Under the pieces are notes generated by a model that was not told the DNA's origin, searched no databases, and worked only from the letters and a program-made list of their open reading frames with translations. From NCBI GenBank assembly GCA_036004405.1, contig DASYRM010000040.1, positions 1 through 20,902 of the forward strand: a stretch of 20,902 nt of DNA. The letters run 5' to 3'. The translations under genes were made by a program, and so were the position numbers. The stretch comes from DASYRM01 sp036004405 (lineage in GTDB: Bacteria; Acidobacteriota; Vicinamibacteria; Vicinamibacterales; UBA2999). Shown here one piece after another: positions 1 through 7,681 of the stretch; positions within the stretch are counted from its first letter, which is position 1, and every line of letters starts with the position of its first letter.

Positions 1-240
1 CTCGTCGGCGTCTACCCCTTCTCACGGATGAATCAGGTGATCATGGCCTACCACGTCACTGCCACCGGCCCCATCACGCTCAACGACGAGCTCGTCGACT
101 ACAAGCGCGTCGAGCTCGCCGAGTGCACCGCCTGGCGCGCCGGCACCGGCTTCGCGCTGCGTGACTGGCTCCGCAGTCGGGGCTTCGAGCCGCGCATGAC
201 CGACCGCCCCGGCGAGGGCGACATCGAGGAGCCGCGATGA
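1..240 (+). CDS. NUDIX hydrolase, C-terminal part (5' end outside window)
   Basis: The reading frame is open from base 1 and stops at TGA 238-240, giving the last 79 residues of a protein cut by the window edge. The stretch LVGVYPFSRMNQVIMAYHV followed by ELVDYKRVELAE and GTGFALRDWL resembles the C-terminal half of the NUDIX fold after the NUDIX box, as in bacterial ADP-sugar/nucleoside-diphosphate type NUDIX proteins. The NUDIX box itself (GX5EX7REUXEEXGU) would lie upstream and is not visible, so the call rests on resemblance of the tail only and the substrate cannot be named. The stop overlaps the start of the next gene in an ATGA, so the two are probably co-translated. Confidence 0.65.
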   Translation, partial: LVGVYPFSRMNQVIMAYHVTATGPITLNDELVDYKRVELAECTAWRAGTGFALRDWLRSRGFEPRMTDRPGEGDIEEPR

Positions 241-989
241 GGCGGCGTGTGATCGTCGCCGCGCTCGCGGCGCTGGTGATCCTGGGCGCGCTCGGCTACT
301 CCGCCGCCGAGCCGTTCAGAACCAAGTTCATGGCCAACCGCGACTGCTGCGCCATCCCGCTGACACGCAATGTCGGCGTCACGCTCGCCGAACTGCGGGG
401 CGAACGGACCTACGCCGGCGAAATCGGCCAGGACAAGTGGGTGCTCGAGACGATGTTCCCCGACGTGACCGACGGCTTCTTCGTGGACGTCGGCTCGGGG
501 CACGGCACCATCGGCTCGAACACGGTGATGCTCGAGCGCCACGGCTGGAAGGGCATCTGCATCGACCCCTTCCCCGTCCACATGGAGGGGCGGACGTGCC
601 AGATGTTCAAGGAGGTCGTCTTCAGCCAAGCCGGCAAGGAGATGACGTTCCGCGCCGCCAAGGGGCTGGCGGGGCTCGAGGACACGCTGGGCAAGTGGAA
701 CACCACCGCGAAGCGGGCGCCGGCGGTGCAGTTCACGACCACGACGCTCGAAAGCATCCTGACCCGCGGCGGCGCGCCGCCGTTCGTGCACTTCGTCAGC
801 ATCGACATCGAGGGCGCCGAGTACGAAGCGCTCAAGGGATTTCCGCTCGACCGCGTGCGCGTCGGCGCCTGGGTGATCGAGCACAACAACGAGGAGCCGA
901 AGCGGAGCAACATCAAGGCGCTGCTCGAATCGCACGGCTACGTGCGCTCGCACACGTTCAAGCAGGACGATTTCTACGTTCCGAAGTAG
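237..989 (+). CDS. FkbM-family SAM-dependent methyltransferase, membrane-anchored
   Basis: The 250-residue protein starts at ATG 237, which overlaps the upstream stop by 4 nt. Residues about 5-22 form one hydrophobic segment after three arginines, an uncleaved signal-anchor or signal peptide. The catalytic domain follows: SAM-binding motif I FVDVGSGHG (82-90), an acidic motif ICIDPFP (about 107-113), and the FkbM hallmark SIDIEGAEYEALKG (188-201). FkbM enzymes are class I O-methyltransferases that act on sugar hydroxyls, polyketides or other small molecules. The substrate here is not apparent. The N-terminal hydrophobic segment is unusual for an enzyme that needs cytoplasmic SAM; a type II anchor would put the domain outside, so either the topology is reversed or the segment is only membrane-associating. 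A hairpin repeat follows the stop. Confidence 0.85.
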   Translation: MRRRVIVAALAALVILGALGYSAAEPFRTKFMANRDCCAIPLTRNVGVTLAELRGERTYAGEIGQDKWVLETMFPDVTDGFFVDVGSGHGTIGSNTVMLERHGWKGICIDPFPVHMEGRTCQMFKEVVFSQAGKEMTFRAAKGLAGLEDTLGKWNTTAKRAPAVQFTTTTLESILTRGGAPPFVHFVSIDIEGAEYEALKGFPLDRVRVGAWVIEHNNEEPKRSNIKALLESHGYVRSHTFKQDDFYVPK

Positions 990-1000
990 GTGCCGCCTTT

Positions 1001-1050
1001 CCGCCTTCGCCAAGGCTACGGCGGACCCACCGTAGCTTTAGCAGAGGTGG
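1001..1050. repeat. imperfect inverted repeat (hairpin element) between convergent genes
   Basis: Arm 1 (1001-1021) and arm 2 (1030-1050) are separated by an 8-nt loop (1022-1029). The arms pair along nearly their full length, with wobble or mismatch at a few positions; the core GCTACGG/CCGTAGC pairs perfectly. It fills the gap between the converging FkbM and DinB-VOC genes. It could be a bidirectional terminator, although no T-run follows on either strand, or one copy of a dispersed palindromic repeat family. The words 'cttcgccaaggctacgg' and 'ccgtagctttagcagagg' look like a short interspersed element, but I see no second copy in this window. Confidence 0.6.
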
Positions 1051-1053
1051 GCA

Positions 1054-1069
1054 GGCGGCCCGTTCCGCC
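1054..1069. terminator. small GC hairpin at the 3' end of the DinB-VOC gene
   Basis: The sequence GGCGG-cccgtt-CCGCC forms a 5-bp stem with a 6-nt loop, 3 bp from the stop codon of the minus-strand gene. No T-tract follows, so any terminator role is weak. Confidence 0.25.
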
Positions 1070-1071
1070 CG

Positions 1072-2013
1072 TCACGCCGGCTCTCGCTTCTGCAGCTCGA
1101 CGAGGTTGCCTTCGGGATCGCGCACGTAAGTCCAGGTGATGCGGCCGGCGTCGGCAAGCACGATCGACTCGATCGTGCCGACGGCCTGCCCGCCCGCGGT
1201 GATGACCGCCGCGCGCGACGCCTCGACATCCGCCACGGCAAAGGCAATGTGTCCGAACCCGAGGCGATTGGCCGGCGGCGGCGGTGCCTCTTCCGGCGGG
1301 TGGTACTGAAAGATCTCGAGCGTCGGACCGGATGAGCCGGTGCCGGGCATGCGGTAGTGGGCACCGGTGATGCGGGCGCCGCGCACACCGGTGCCGCGTT
1401 CCAGCCACTCGCCCGACAGATCTCGCTCGGGCGCCAGCGGCACGCATCCGAGCGCCCGCTCGTAGAAGCGGCCCAGCGCACGCCAATCCCGGGCCACCAG
1501 GTTCGTGTGGGCGTAGCGCGTCTGGAAGGCGCTGCTCGCGTGGTCGGCCTGTCGCGCGTGCTCCTTGGCCAGGTAGATCATCTGGCCGACGTGGTGATGG
1601 AAATGGGCGGCAGCCCGCAGGAACATGCTGAAGCGGTCGTGGATGCCATCGGCGCCGGTGGCCTCGAACGGCGCCGACCAGTCCGCGGCCGTCTGGCCCT
1701 CGACGGTCGCGATCACGAGAACCACCGCCTCATCGAGCCGCCGGAGCGCGTCGGCTTTCGACGGCGGGGCGGGGTCGTGGAACTCCCGTTCGCGGTCCCG
1801 GACGTAGCCCGTGCCGGCCATCTGCCGGCCGATGTAGAAGTTCAGGTTGCCGGTCAGGTGCAGCGTCAGGTGCCCCATGCTGTTTCCGTAGGGGTATGGC
1901 CGTGCCCAGAACTGCCCGTCAGACAGCCCCTCGGAGAGCCGGTGCACCCGGGCCCGGTAGTCGCGAAAGGCGTTCACGAGGGCTGCGGCGATTGTGGGCG
2001 TAGGGTCGGTCAT
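1072..2013 (-). CDS. DinB-family domain fused to a VOC/glyoxalase-like domain
   Basis: This 313-residue protein has two domains. Residues about 1-155 are a DinB/YfiT-like four-helix bundle: GHLTLHLTGNL with His48 and His52, and a His-rich helix AAAHFHHHVGQM (His137 to His141) that supplies the usual metal-binding histidines. Residues about 165-311 are a vicinal-oxygen-chelate domain with a complete 2-His/2-Glu set in the expected places: His169 (YAHTNLVARDW), Glu233 (LEIFQY), His255 (GFGHIAFAV) and Glu306 (GNLVELQ). Both halves are predicted metalloenzymes. DinB relatives are often thiol-dependent S-transferases and VOC proteins include glyoxalases and fosfomycin-type thiol transferases, so a detoxification role is plausible, but the substrate is unknown. 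The start is supported by AAGGA (plus-strand 2022-2026) 8 nt upstream of the ATG. It is divergent from the polysaccharide operon. Confidence 0.85.
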   Translation of the reverse strand: MTDPTPTIAAALVNAFRDYRARVHRLSEGLSDGQFWARPYPYGNSMGHLTLHLTGNLNFYIGRQMAGTGYVRDREREFHDPAPPSKADALRRLDEAVVLVIATVEGQTAADWSAPFEATGADGIHDRFSMFLRAAAHFHHHVGQMIYLAKEHARQADHASSAFQTRYAHTNLVARDWRALGRFYERALGCVPLAPERDLSGEWLERGTGVRGARITGAHYRMPGTGSSGPTLEIFQYHPPEEAPPPPANRLGFGHIAFAVADVEASRAAVITAGGQAVGTIESIVLADAGRITWTYVRDPEGNLVELQKREPA

Positions 2014-5000
2014 GTCTCTCGTCCTTGACGGCCGTGTGTCCCGGCCTCAAGATAGTAATAAGTTGTTGAAATCAGGCAAGTTCGTCGAGGTCGACGGACG
2101 CCGGTTCCTGATCAGGGGCGTGGCGTACGGGACCTTCGAACCAGACGCCAGCGGCAGCCAGTTTCCCCCTCTTCAACAGGTCGCACGCGACTTCGCGTTG
2201 ATGGCGGACTCCGGCTTCAACACGGTGCGCACCTACACCGTGCCGACCGAAGGTGTGCTCGACGAAGCCGCGCGTCACGGCCTGAAGGTGATGGCCGGCG
2301 TTCCCTGGACGCAGCACGTGGCGTTCCTCGACGACCTGGCGCTCGTGCGTCAGATCCGCCGCGAGGCCGCCGCATCGGTGCGCGCGCTCGCCTCGCATCC
2401 CGCGGCGCTGCTCTTCGCCGTCGGCAACGAGATTCCTCCGGCCGTCGTGCGGTGGCACGGTCAGCGCCGCATCGAGCGGTTTCTGCGCGAGCTGTACGAC
2501 GAGGTGAAGTCTGGCGCGCCGGACAGCCTGATCACCTACGTCAACTTTCCTCCCACTGAGTACCTCGACACCGGCCTCTTCGACGTCTGCGCGTTCAACG
2601 TCTATCTGCACCGTGAGCCTGATTTGCGGGCCTACCTCGCGCGCCTGCAGCACCTGGCCGGCGAGCGCCCGCTGCTGCTGGCCGAAGCCGGCGCCGACAG
2701 CATACGCGAGGGCGGCAACGGGCAGGCGGCGATCACCGCGACGCACATCCGCACCGCCTTTGCCGAAGGCGCGTGCGGCGCGATTGCGTTTTCGTGGACC
2801 GACGAGTGGTGGCGCGGCGGGCAGACGGTGCACGACTGGGCGTTCGGACTCGTGGACGCCGAACGGCACCCGAAACCGGCGCTCGCGGCCGTTCGCGAGG
2901 CCTTCGCCGAGGCACCGTTCAGCGCCGAGGTCCGCGCCACGTGGCCCAAGGTGTCGGTGGTCGTCTGCGCCTACAACGCGGCCGACACGATCGACGACTG
3001 CCTGACGTCGCTCGGCGCACTCACCTATCCCCAGTTCGAGATCATCGTCGTCAACGACGGCTCGCGCGACGACACCGGCGCTCGGGCGCGGCGCTATCCC
3101 GGCGTCCGCATCATCGACATTCCCAACGGCGGCCTGAGCGCGGCGCGCAATATCGGCCTGGCCGAGGCTACCGGCGAGATCGTCGCCTACACCGATGCGG
3201 ACGTGCGCGTGGATTGCGACTGGCTCACCTATCTCGTGCAGCCGCTGCTGTCGCCGGCGTTCGTCGGTTCGGGTGGACCGAACGTGGTGCCGCCCGACGA
3301 TCCGTTCGTCGCGCAGTGCGTGGCGCGCAGCCCGGGAGGCCCCACGCAGGTACTGCTCGACGACCGCGAAGCCGAGCACGTCCCCGGCTGCAATATGGCG
3401 TTCCGGCGGGACGCGCTGGCGGGCATCGGCGGCTTCAACCCAGTGTATCTGCGCGCCGGCGACGACGTGGACGTGTGCTGGCGTCTGCAGGCCAAGAGGT
3501 TGAAGATCGGGTTCGCGCCCTCGGCGCTCGTGTGGCATCACCACCGCAGCACGGTCAAGGCGTACTGGCGGCAGCAGGTGGGCTACGGCGAGGGCGAGAC
3601 CTGGCTCGACGCGCATCATCCCGAGAAGTTCATCGGGGGTCAGATGTTGTGGAAGGGGCGCATCTACAGCCCGCTTCCGTTCGTGCGCTCGCTGTCGGGC
3701 CGCCGCATCAACACCGGCGTGTGGGGCACGGCGGCATTTCCGAGCGTCTACCGCACCGACGTCAACCCGCTGCAGTTCCTGCCGCACTCCGCCGCCTGGA
3801 TGGCCGCCTCGACGCTGCTGTGCCTCGCCGGCATCCCGGCCGCGTTCGTCGTCGCCTACCCCATCGAAGCGCTGCTCCTGCTCGGCGCCGGCCTCCTGGG
3901 CTGGGGCACGACGCTCACGCGCTGCTGGCTGTTCGCCCTCCGGTCCGACCTGTCGGGTCTTCGCGGAGCGGACACGGGGCGCGGGCGCCTGCGTTATCGG
4001 ACCCTGATCGCCTGGCTCCACCTCGTGCAGCCGGTGGCGCGCGTGTACGGACGGGTGCGCGGCATGTGGTCGCCGCCCACGACCGTCGCACCCGAACACG
4101 TCACCCGCGTGCCCTGGAAGGCGCCGGTGCCCTCGCTGCGCGACGCCGCTCGCTCGGCGCTGCTGCTGCTCGGCGGCTCGGCGCAGCGGACCTTCTGGAG
4201 CGAACGTTGGGCGGGCCACAGCGGCCTCCTCACCGAGCTGGCAGGCGTGCTGCGCGCGGCGAGGCCGGCGCGGCCCATCGACCTCGACGACGGCTGGCGC
4301 GCCAACCGGGACCTCAGCGTGGCGATTCGCCGGTGGGGCTGGCTGCACCTGCGCGTGCTCGTCGAAGAGCATGCCGAAGGGCGCTGCCTGCTGCGCGTCG
4401 AGACGCGGATGGGCCCCAGCTTCCTCGGCGCCGTGCAGGCGCTGATCCTGGCCATCGTGCTGGTCGCCGTCACCAGCGCCGCCATCGCGCTCCGGTGGCC
4501 GGCGATCAGCGGGGCCCTGGTGGTGGCGGTGACCGTCATTCTGCTGCGCGCGGTGTGGCAGACGACGCGCGCGTCGGCGCTGCTCGATCGCGCGCTCGAC
4601 CGCGCAACGGTGACCGAAGGCTTCGCGCCGGTGCGATCGCGCATGCCGGCCACGCGGGCGCGCTTCCGCCTGCGGCCGGCCACGGCGGCCCAGCGGGCGC
4701 AGGCCGCGCTCGTCGCCATCATCATGGCGAGCGCCGCGGTCGGCGGCGTATCGCTCGTGCAGGACGTCGTGGCGCGCCGGGCGATGGCCGCGCAGCATCC
4801 GGCCGCGCCGCGCGATGCGGCGGCCAACGCGCTCACGGCCCCGAGCGGCGGCGTCACCATCGATAGCACCGGCGACGTCTTGGTGGCCGACGCCCAGACC
4901 GGACTCATCCGGCGCTTCCGCCCGCAGACGGCGCTCGACGCCCTGCACGCCGCCGATCGCCTGACCGGCGCCGGGCGGCGGCTGGTGGGCGTTCCGGTCC

Positions 5001-5842
5001 CGTTCGACGGCGCCGCCGACATCGTGCTGGCGGTGGACGGCGACTACTTCGTGGCCGACTCGCGCAACAACCGCATCTGCCGCATCGATCGGCCCACGGG
5101 CCGCACCATCACCATTGCCGGCTCGGGCGCCGGCGGCTTCGACGGCGACAAGAAACAGGCGGCGCAGGCCTCGCTCAACGGTCCGAGCGGCCTGGCGGTG
5201 GCGCGCAACGGCGACCTCTACATCGCCGACACGTTGAACAACCGGGTGCGCGTGGTGGAGCAAGCCACCGGCATGATCCGCACGATTGCCGGGACCGGCG
5301 CCGGCGGAGACCCGAGCCTCCTCGGCGACGGCGGGCCGGCAACGTCGGCGCATCTGTTGACCCCGGTGGGGGTGGCGCTGGCGCCGAACGGCGACGTCTA
5401 CATTGCCGACACGGGCCACAACCGCATCCGCCGCCTGGCCGCCGCCACCGGCATCATCTCGACGGTCGCGGGCGACGGGCTGCCCGGCGTCGTGGGCGAT
5501 GGCGGCCCGGCGACGCTGGCCCGCCTGGCGGCGCCCATGGGCCTGGCCGTGGTGCCCACCGGCAAGACCGTGACGCTCTACATCGCCGACTCGCTCAACG
5601 GCCGCGTCCGCGTCGTCGATCCCGATGGCACCGTCACGACGCTCGGCGGGCAGCTGCGATTCGTGATGCCGTCGCGGCTTTCGTACCATCATTCGGGATG
5701 GCTCTACGTGAAGGACGCCAGCTCGAGCGGCGTCACCGCCGTGTCCTTGTCGAAGCCTGCGCACCTCGACTTCGCCGCCGCTCCGCGCCGTACTCCTGGA
5801 CCGCCAGGACCTCCGGGAACGCCGGGACGGAAGGTGACCTGA
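2012..5842 (+). CDS. multidomain GH-A-like hydrolase + GT2 glycosyltransferase + membrane + NHL beta-propeller protein
   Basis: From ATG 2012 the protein has 1276 residues. Residues about 25-300 are a (beta/alpha)8 glycosidase-like domain of the GH2/GH5 type (clan GH-A): FLIRGVAYGTF, candidate acid/base Glu140 in AVGNEIPP, candidate nucleophile Glu225 in LLLAEAGADS. Residues 313-560 are a GT2 domain: KVSVVVCAYN, VVNDGSRDDT, the DXD-like TDAD (394-397), GDDVDVCW (from 483). Hydrophobic segments lie at about 594-612, 614-635, 807-825, 831-849 and 896-917. After them come about six NHL repeats (about 930-1250) with the pattern GDxYIADTxNNRVR, then a short GPPGPPGTPG tail. Five membrane spans would put the propeller outside and both enzyme domains inside. 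It is the first gene of the operon. The start is uncertain: GTG 1994 is also in frame, and TTG 2063 or 2066 would fit better if the AT-rich patch just upstream is a promoter. Confidence 0.85.
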   Translation: MSLVLDGRVSRPQDSNKLLKSGKFVEVDGRRFLIRGVAYGTFEPDASGSQFPPLQQVARDFALMADSGFNTVRTYTVPTEGVLDEAARHGLKVMAGVPWTQHVAFLDDLALVRQIRREAAASVRALASHPAALLFAVGNEIPPAVVRWHGQRRIERFLRELYDEVKSGAPDSLITYVNFPPTEYLDTGLFDVCAFNVYLHREPDLRAYLARLQHLAGERPLLLAEAGADSIREGGNGQAAITATHIRTAFAEGACGAIAFSWTDEWWRGGQTVHDWAFGLVDAERHPKPALAAVREAFAEAPFSAEVRATWPKVSVVVCAYNAADTIDDCLTSLGALTYPQFEIIVVNDGSRDDTGARARRYPGVRIIDIPNGGLSAARNIGLAEATGEIVAYTDADVRVDCDWLTYLVQPLLSPAFVGSGGPNVVPPDDPFVAQCVARSPGGPTQVLLDDREAEHVPGCNMAFRRDALAGIGGFNPVYLRAGDDVDVCWRLQAKRLKIGFAPSALVWHHHRSTVKAYWRQQVGYGEGETWLDAHHPEKFIGGQMLWKGRIYSPLPFVRSLSGRRINTGVWGTAAFPSVYRTDVNPLQFLPHSAAWMAASTLLCLAGIPAAFVVAYPIEALLLLGAGLLGWGTTLTRCWLFALRSDLSGLRGADTGRGRLRYRTLIAWLHLVQPVARVYGRVRGMWSPPTTVAPEHVTRVPWKAPVPSLRDAARSALLLLGGSAQRTFWSERWAGHSGLLTELAGVLRAARPARPIDLDDGWRANRDLSVAIRRWGWLHLRVLVEEHAEGRCLLRVETRMGPSFLGAVQALILAIVLVAVTSAAIALRWPAISGALVVAVTVILLRAVWQTTRASALLDRALDRATVTEGFAPVRSRMPATRARFRLRPATAAQRAQAALVAIIMASAAVGGVSLVQDVVARRAMAAQHPAAPRDAAANALTAPSGGVTIDSTGDVLVADAQTGLIRRFRPQTALDALHAADRLTGAGRRLVGVPVPFDGAADIVLAVDGDYFVADSRNNRICRIDRPTGRTITIAGSGAGGFDGDKKQAAQASLNGPSGLAVARNGDLYIADTLNNRVRVVEQATGMIRTIAGTGAGGDPSLLGDGGPATSAHLLTPVGVALAPNGDVYIADTGHNRIRRLAAATGIISTVAGDGLPGVVGDGGPATLARLAAPMGLAVVPTGKTVTLYIADSLNGRVRVVDPDGTVTTLGGQLRFVMPSRLSYHHSGWLYVKDASSSGVTAVSLSKPAHLDFAAAPRRTPGPPGPPGTPGRKVT
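2025..2053 (+). promoter_or_regulatory. weak sigma70-like promoter candidate near the operon start
   Basis: TTGACG (2025-2030) is followed after 17 bp by CAAGAT (2048-2053), within an AT-rich patch running to about 2070 that stands out in this GC-rich DNA. The -35 is good and the -10 poor. If real, it implies that translation of the GH-GT2-NHL gene starts at TTG 2063 or 2066 rather than ATG 2012. Confidence 0.25.
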
Positions 5843-5849
5843 GGTTGCA

Positions 5850-7667
5850 ATGACCCTCGCCGGGTGGACGCTGTCCTTCCTGCGCCCCTATCGGGCGCGC
5901 GTCGCCGCCATCGTCGCGCTCTCGCTGCTCGAAATCGGCCTCGCCGCCCTGGCGCCGTGGCCGCTCAAAGCGGTGGTGGACAACGTGCTCGGCGGCCATC
6001 CGCTGCCGCCGGCCGTGGCCGGACCGGCCAGTGCGCTGGCGGGCGGCAGCGTGGCAGGCCTGCTGGCAGTCATCGTCATTGCCGGCCTTCTGCTGCAGCT
6101 CACGTCGGAGCTGGTCCTGATGGTCCACACGCAGATCCAGGTCGACACCGCGCAGCGGCTGGTCTACGACCTGCGGCGATCGCTGCTCTCGCACCTGCAG
6201 GCGCTGTCGCTGCGGCACCACGTGGCCACCCGCACCGCCGACGGCGTGTACCGTCTCGAAACTGACGCCTACTGCATCAACGATCTCGTGATCGGCGGCG
6301 TCTTCCCGCTGGCGATGGCGGTGATCAAGCTCGCCGTCATGTTCGTCATCCTGGTTCGGCTGGATCTGACGCTGGCGCTGCTGTCGCTCGTCGTGGTGCC
6401 GTTCCTGTGGATGGCGCTGCGCTACTACGCACGCAAGATGGTGGACCGCGCCGAGCGGGTCAAGGCGCTCGAGTCGTCGCTCGTCGAGCGGATGTACGAA
6501 ATCCTCTCGTCGATCAAAGTCGTCAAGAGCTTCGCGCGCGAGCGGCACGAGCTGGGCCGCTTCCGCGCCGCCGGCGATGAGACGATGCGCGCGCGCCTTC
6601 GCCTGACCTGGCAGGAGTCGCTCTTCTCGGTGGTGGTGACCGCCATCACGCTCAGCGGCACCGCGCTGGTGCTGGGCGTGGGTGGCCTGCACGTGCTGCA
6701 GGGCACGCTCACCGTCGGGAGCCTGCTCGTCGTCATCGCCTACCTGGCCGCGGTCTACAACCCGCTGTCGTCGATCACGCACACGACCGGATCGCTGCAG
6801 CAGGCGGTCGTGAGCGCGCGGCGCGTGCGCGAGACGATGGCGCTCACGCCCGAGCCCTTCGACGTGCCCGGCGGCCGCGACGCCGCCTCGATTGCCGGCG
6901 ACATCCGGTTCGAGGCGGTGGGCTTCGCCTACGACGACCGGGCGATCGTCCACGACGTGTCGTTCGCCGCGCGCCCAGGGGAGCTGGTGGCGCTCGTCGG
7001 CCTCACCGGCGCCGGCAAGACCACCCTCGCCAGCCTGCTGCCGCGCTTCTTCGAGCCCACCGCCGGCCGCATCACCATCGACGGTGTGGACGTCCGCGAC
7101 TACGACCTCCGCTCGCTGCGGGAGCGCATCGCCCTGGTGCCGCAGGAGCCGGTGCTCTTTGCGGGGTCGATTGCCGACAACATCCGCTACGGCCGCCTCG
7201 ACGCCAGCCAGGCCGAGGTCGAAGCCGCGGCCCGCGCTGCCCACGTGCACGCCTTCGTCGAGCGGCTGCCCCACGGCTACGACTCGCTGGTGGCCGAGGC
7301 GGGCGCCACGCTTTCGGGCGGCGAGCGCCAGCGCCTCGGGATCGCGCGCGCGCTGCTCAAGGATGCGCCCATCCTGATCCTCGACGAGCCCACCTCGGCG
7401 CTCGATTCGATCTCCGAGGAGATCGTGTTCGACGCGCTGCGCCGGCTGCGCACCGGACGGACCACCCTCGTCATCGCCCACCGCCTCTCCACCATTCGCG
7501 ACGCGGCGCGCATACTCGTGCTGCACGACGGCCAGGTGGTGGCGCAGGGCACGCACGACGAGCTGATGGAAGCCAACGAGCTCTACCGCCGGATGTGCGC
7601 ACGGCTCTCCGTGGGCCGCTCGCTCGACGAACCCGAGTCGGTGGACGAACTGCTCCAGTCGTTGTAG
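5850..7667 (+). CDS. ABC exporter half-transporter (membrane domain fused to ATPase, MsbA/lipid-exporter type)
   Basis: This 605-residue protein has the standard length for a fused half-transporter working as a dimer. An ABC type-1 membrane domain with about six spans occupies residues about 15-310. The ATPase covers residues about 350-585: A-loop Tyr361, Walker A GLTGAGKT (384-391), Q-loop Gln432, signature LSGGE (488-492), Walker B ILILDE (508-513) and H-loop His544. All catalytic residues are intact. This family moves lipids, lipid-linked glycans, peptides or drugs out of the cytoplasm. Its position 7 nt after the GH-GT2-NHL gene and before two glycosyltransferases suggests it flips or exports the product of this operon (inference). 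GAGGT overlaps the upstream stop codon 5-6 nt before ATG 5850, consistent with translational coupling. Confidence 0.93.
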   Translation: MTLAGWTLSFLRPYRARVAAIVALSLLEIGLAALAPWPLKAVVDNVLGGHPLPPAVAGPASALAGGSVAGLLAVIVIAGLLLQLTSELVLMVHTQIQVDTAQRLVYDLRRSLLSHLQALSLRHHVATRTADGVYRLETDAYCINDLVIGGVFPLAMAVIKLAVMFVILVRLDLTLALLSLVVVPFLWMALRYYARKMVDRAERVKALESSLVERMYEILSSIKVVKSFARERHELGRFRAAGDETMRARLRLTWQESLFSVVVTAITLSGTALVLGVGGLHVLQGTLTVGSLLVVIAYLAAVYNPLSSITHTTGSLQQAVVSARRVRETMALTPEPFDVPGGRDAASIAGDIRFEAVGFAYDDRAIVHDVSFAARPGELVALVGLTGAGKTTLASLLPRFFEPTAGRITIDGVDVRDYDLRSLRERIALVPQEPVLFAGSIADNIRYGRLDASQAEVEAAARAAHVHAFVERLPHGYDSLVAEAGATLSGGERQRLGIARALLKDAPILILDEPTSALDSISEEIVFDALRRLRTGRTTLVIAHRLSTIRDAARILVLHDGQVVAQGTHDELMEANELYRRMCARLSVGRSLDEPESVDELLQSL

Positions 7668-7681
7668 GCGGTCCACCTCCC

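Noticed and set aside
99..1013. Minus-strand open frame of about 300 codons opposite the NUDIX and FkbM genes.
   Set aside because: Composition is typical of an antisense shadow, and the plus-strand FkbM motifs are intact.
2072..5764. A very long open frame on the minus strand opposite the GH-GT2-NHL gene (about 1230 codons).
   Set aside because: Its translation is low-complexity Arg/Ala/His/Gly-rich text without domains, while the plus strand has clear catalytic motifs. In GC-rich DNA the antisense frames rarely meet stops.
5733..7676. Long minus-strand open frame opposite the ABC transporter.
   Set aside because: Same shadow effect; the plus strand has all ABC motifs in order, and the minus translation has no recognisable domain.
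7595..7681. Earlier start at 7595 for the glycosyltransferase after the ABC gene.
   Set aside because: It would overlap the conserved end of the ABC gene by 73 nt and add Arg/Pro-rich residues before the normal GT-B N-terminus at TTG 7682.
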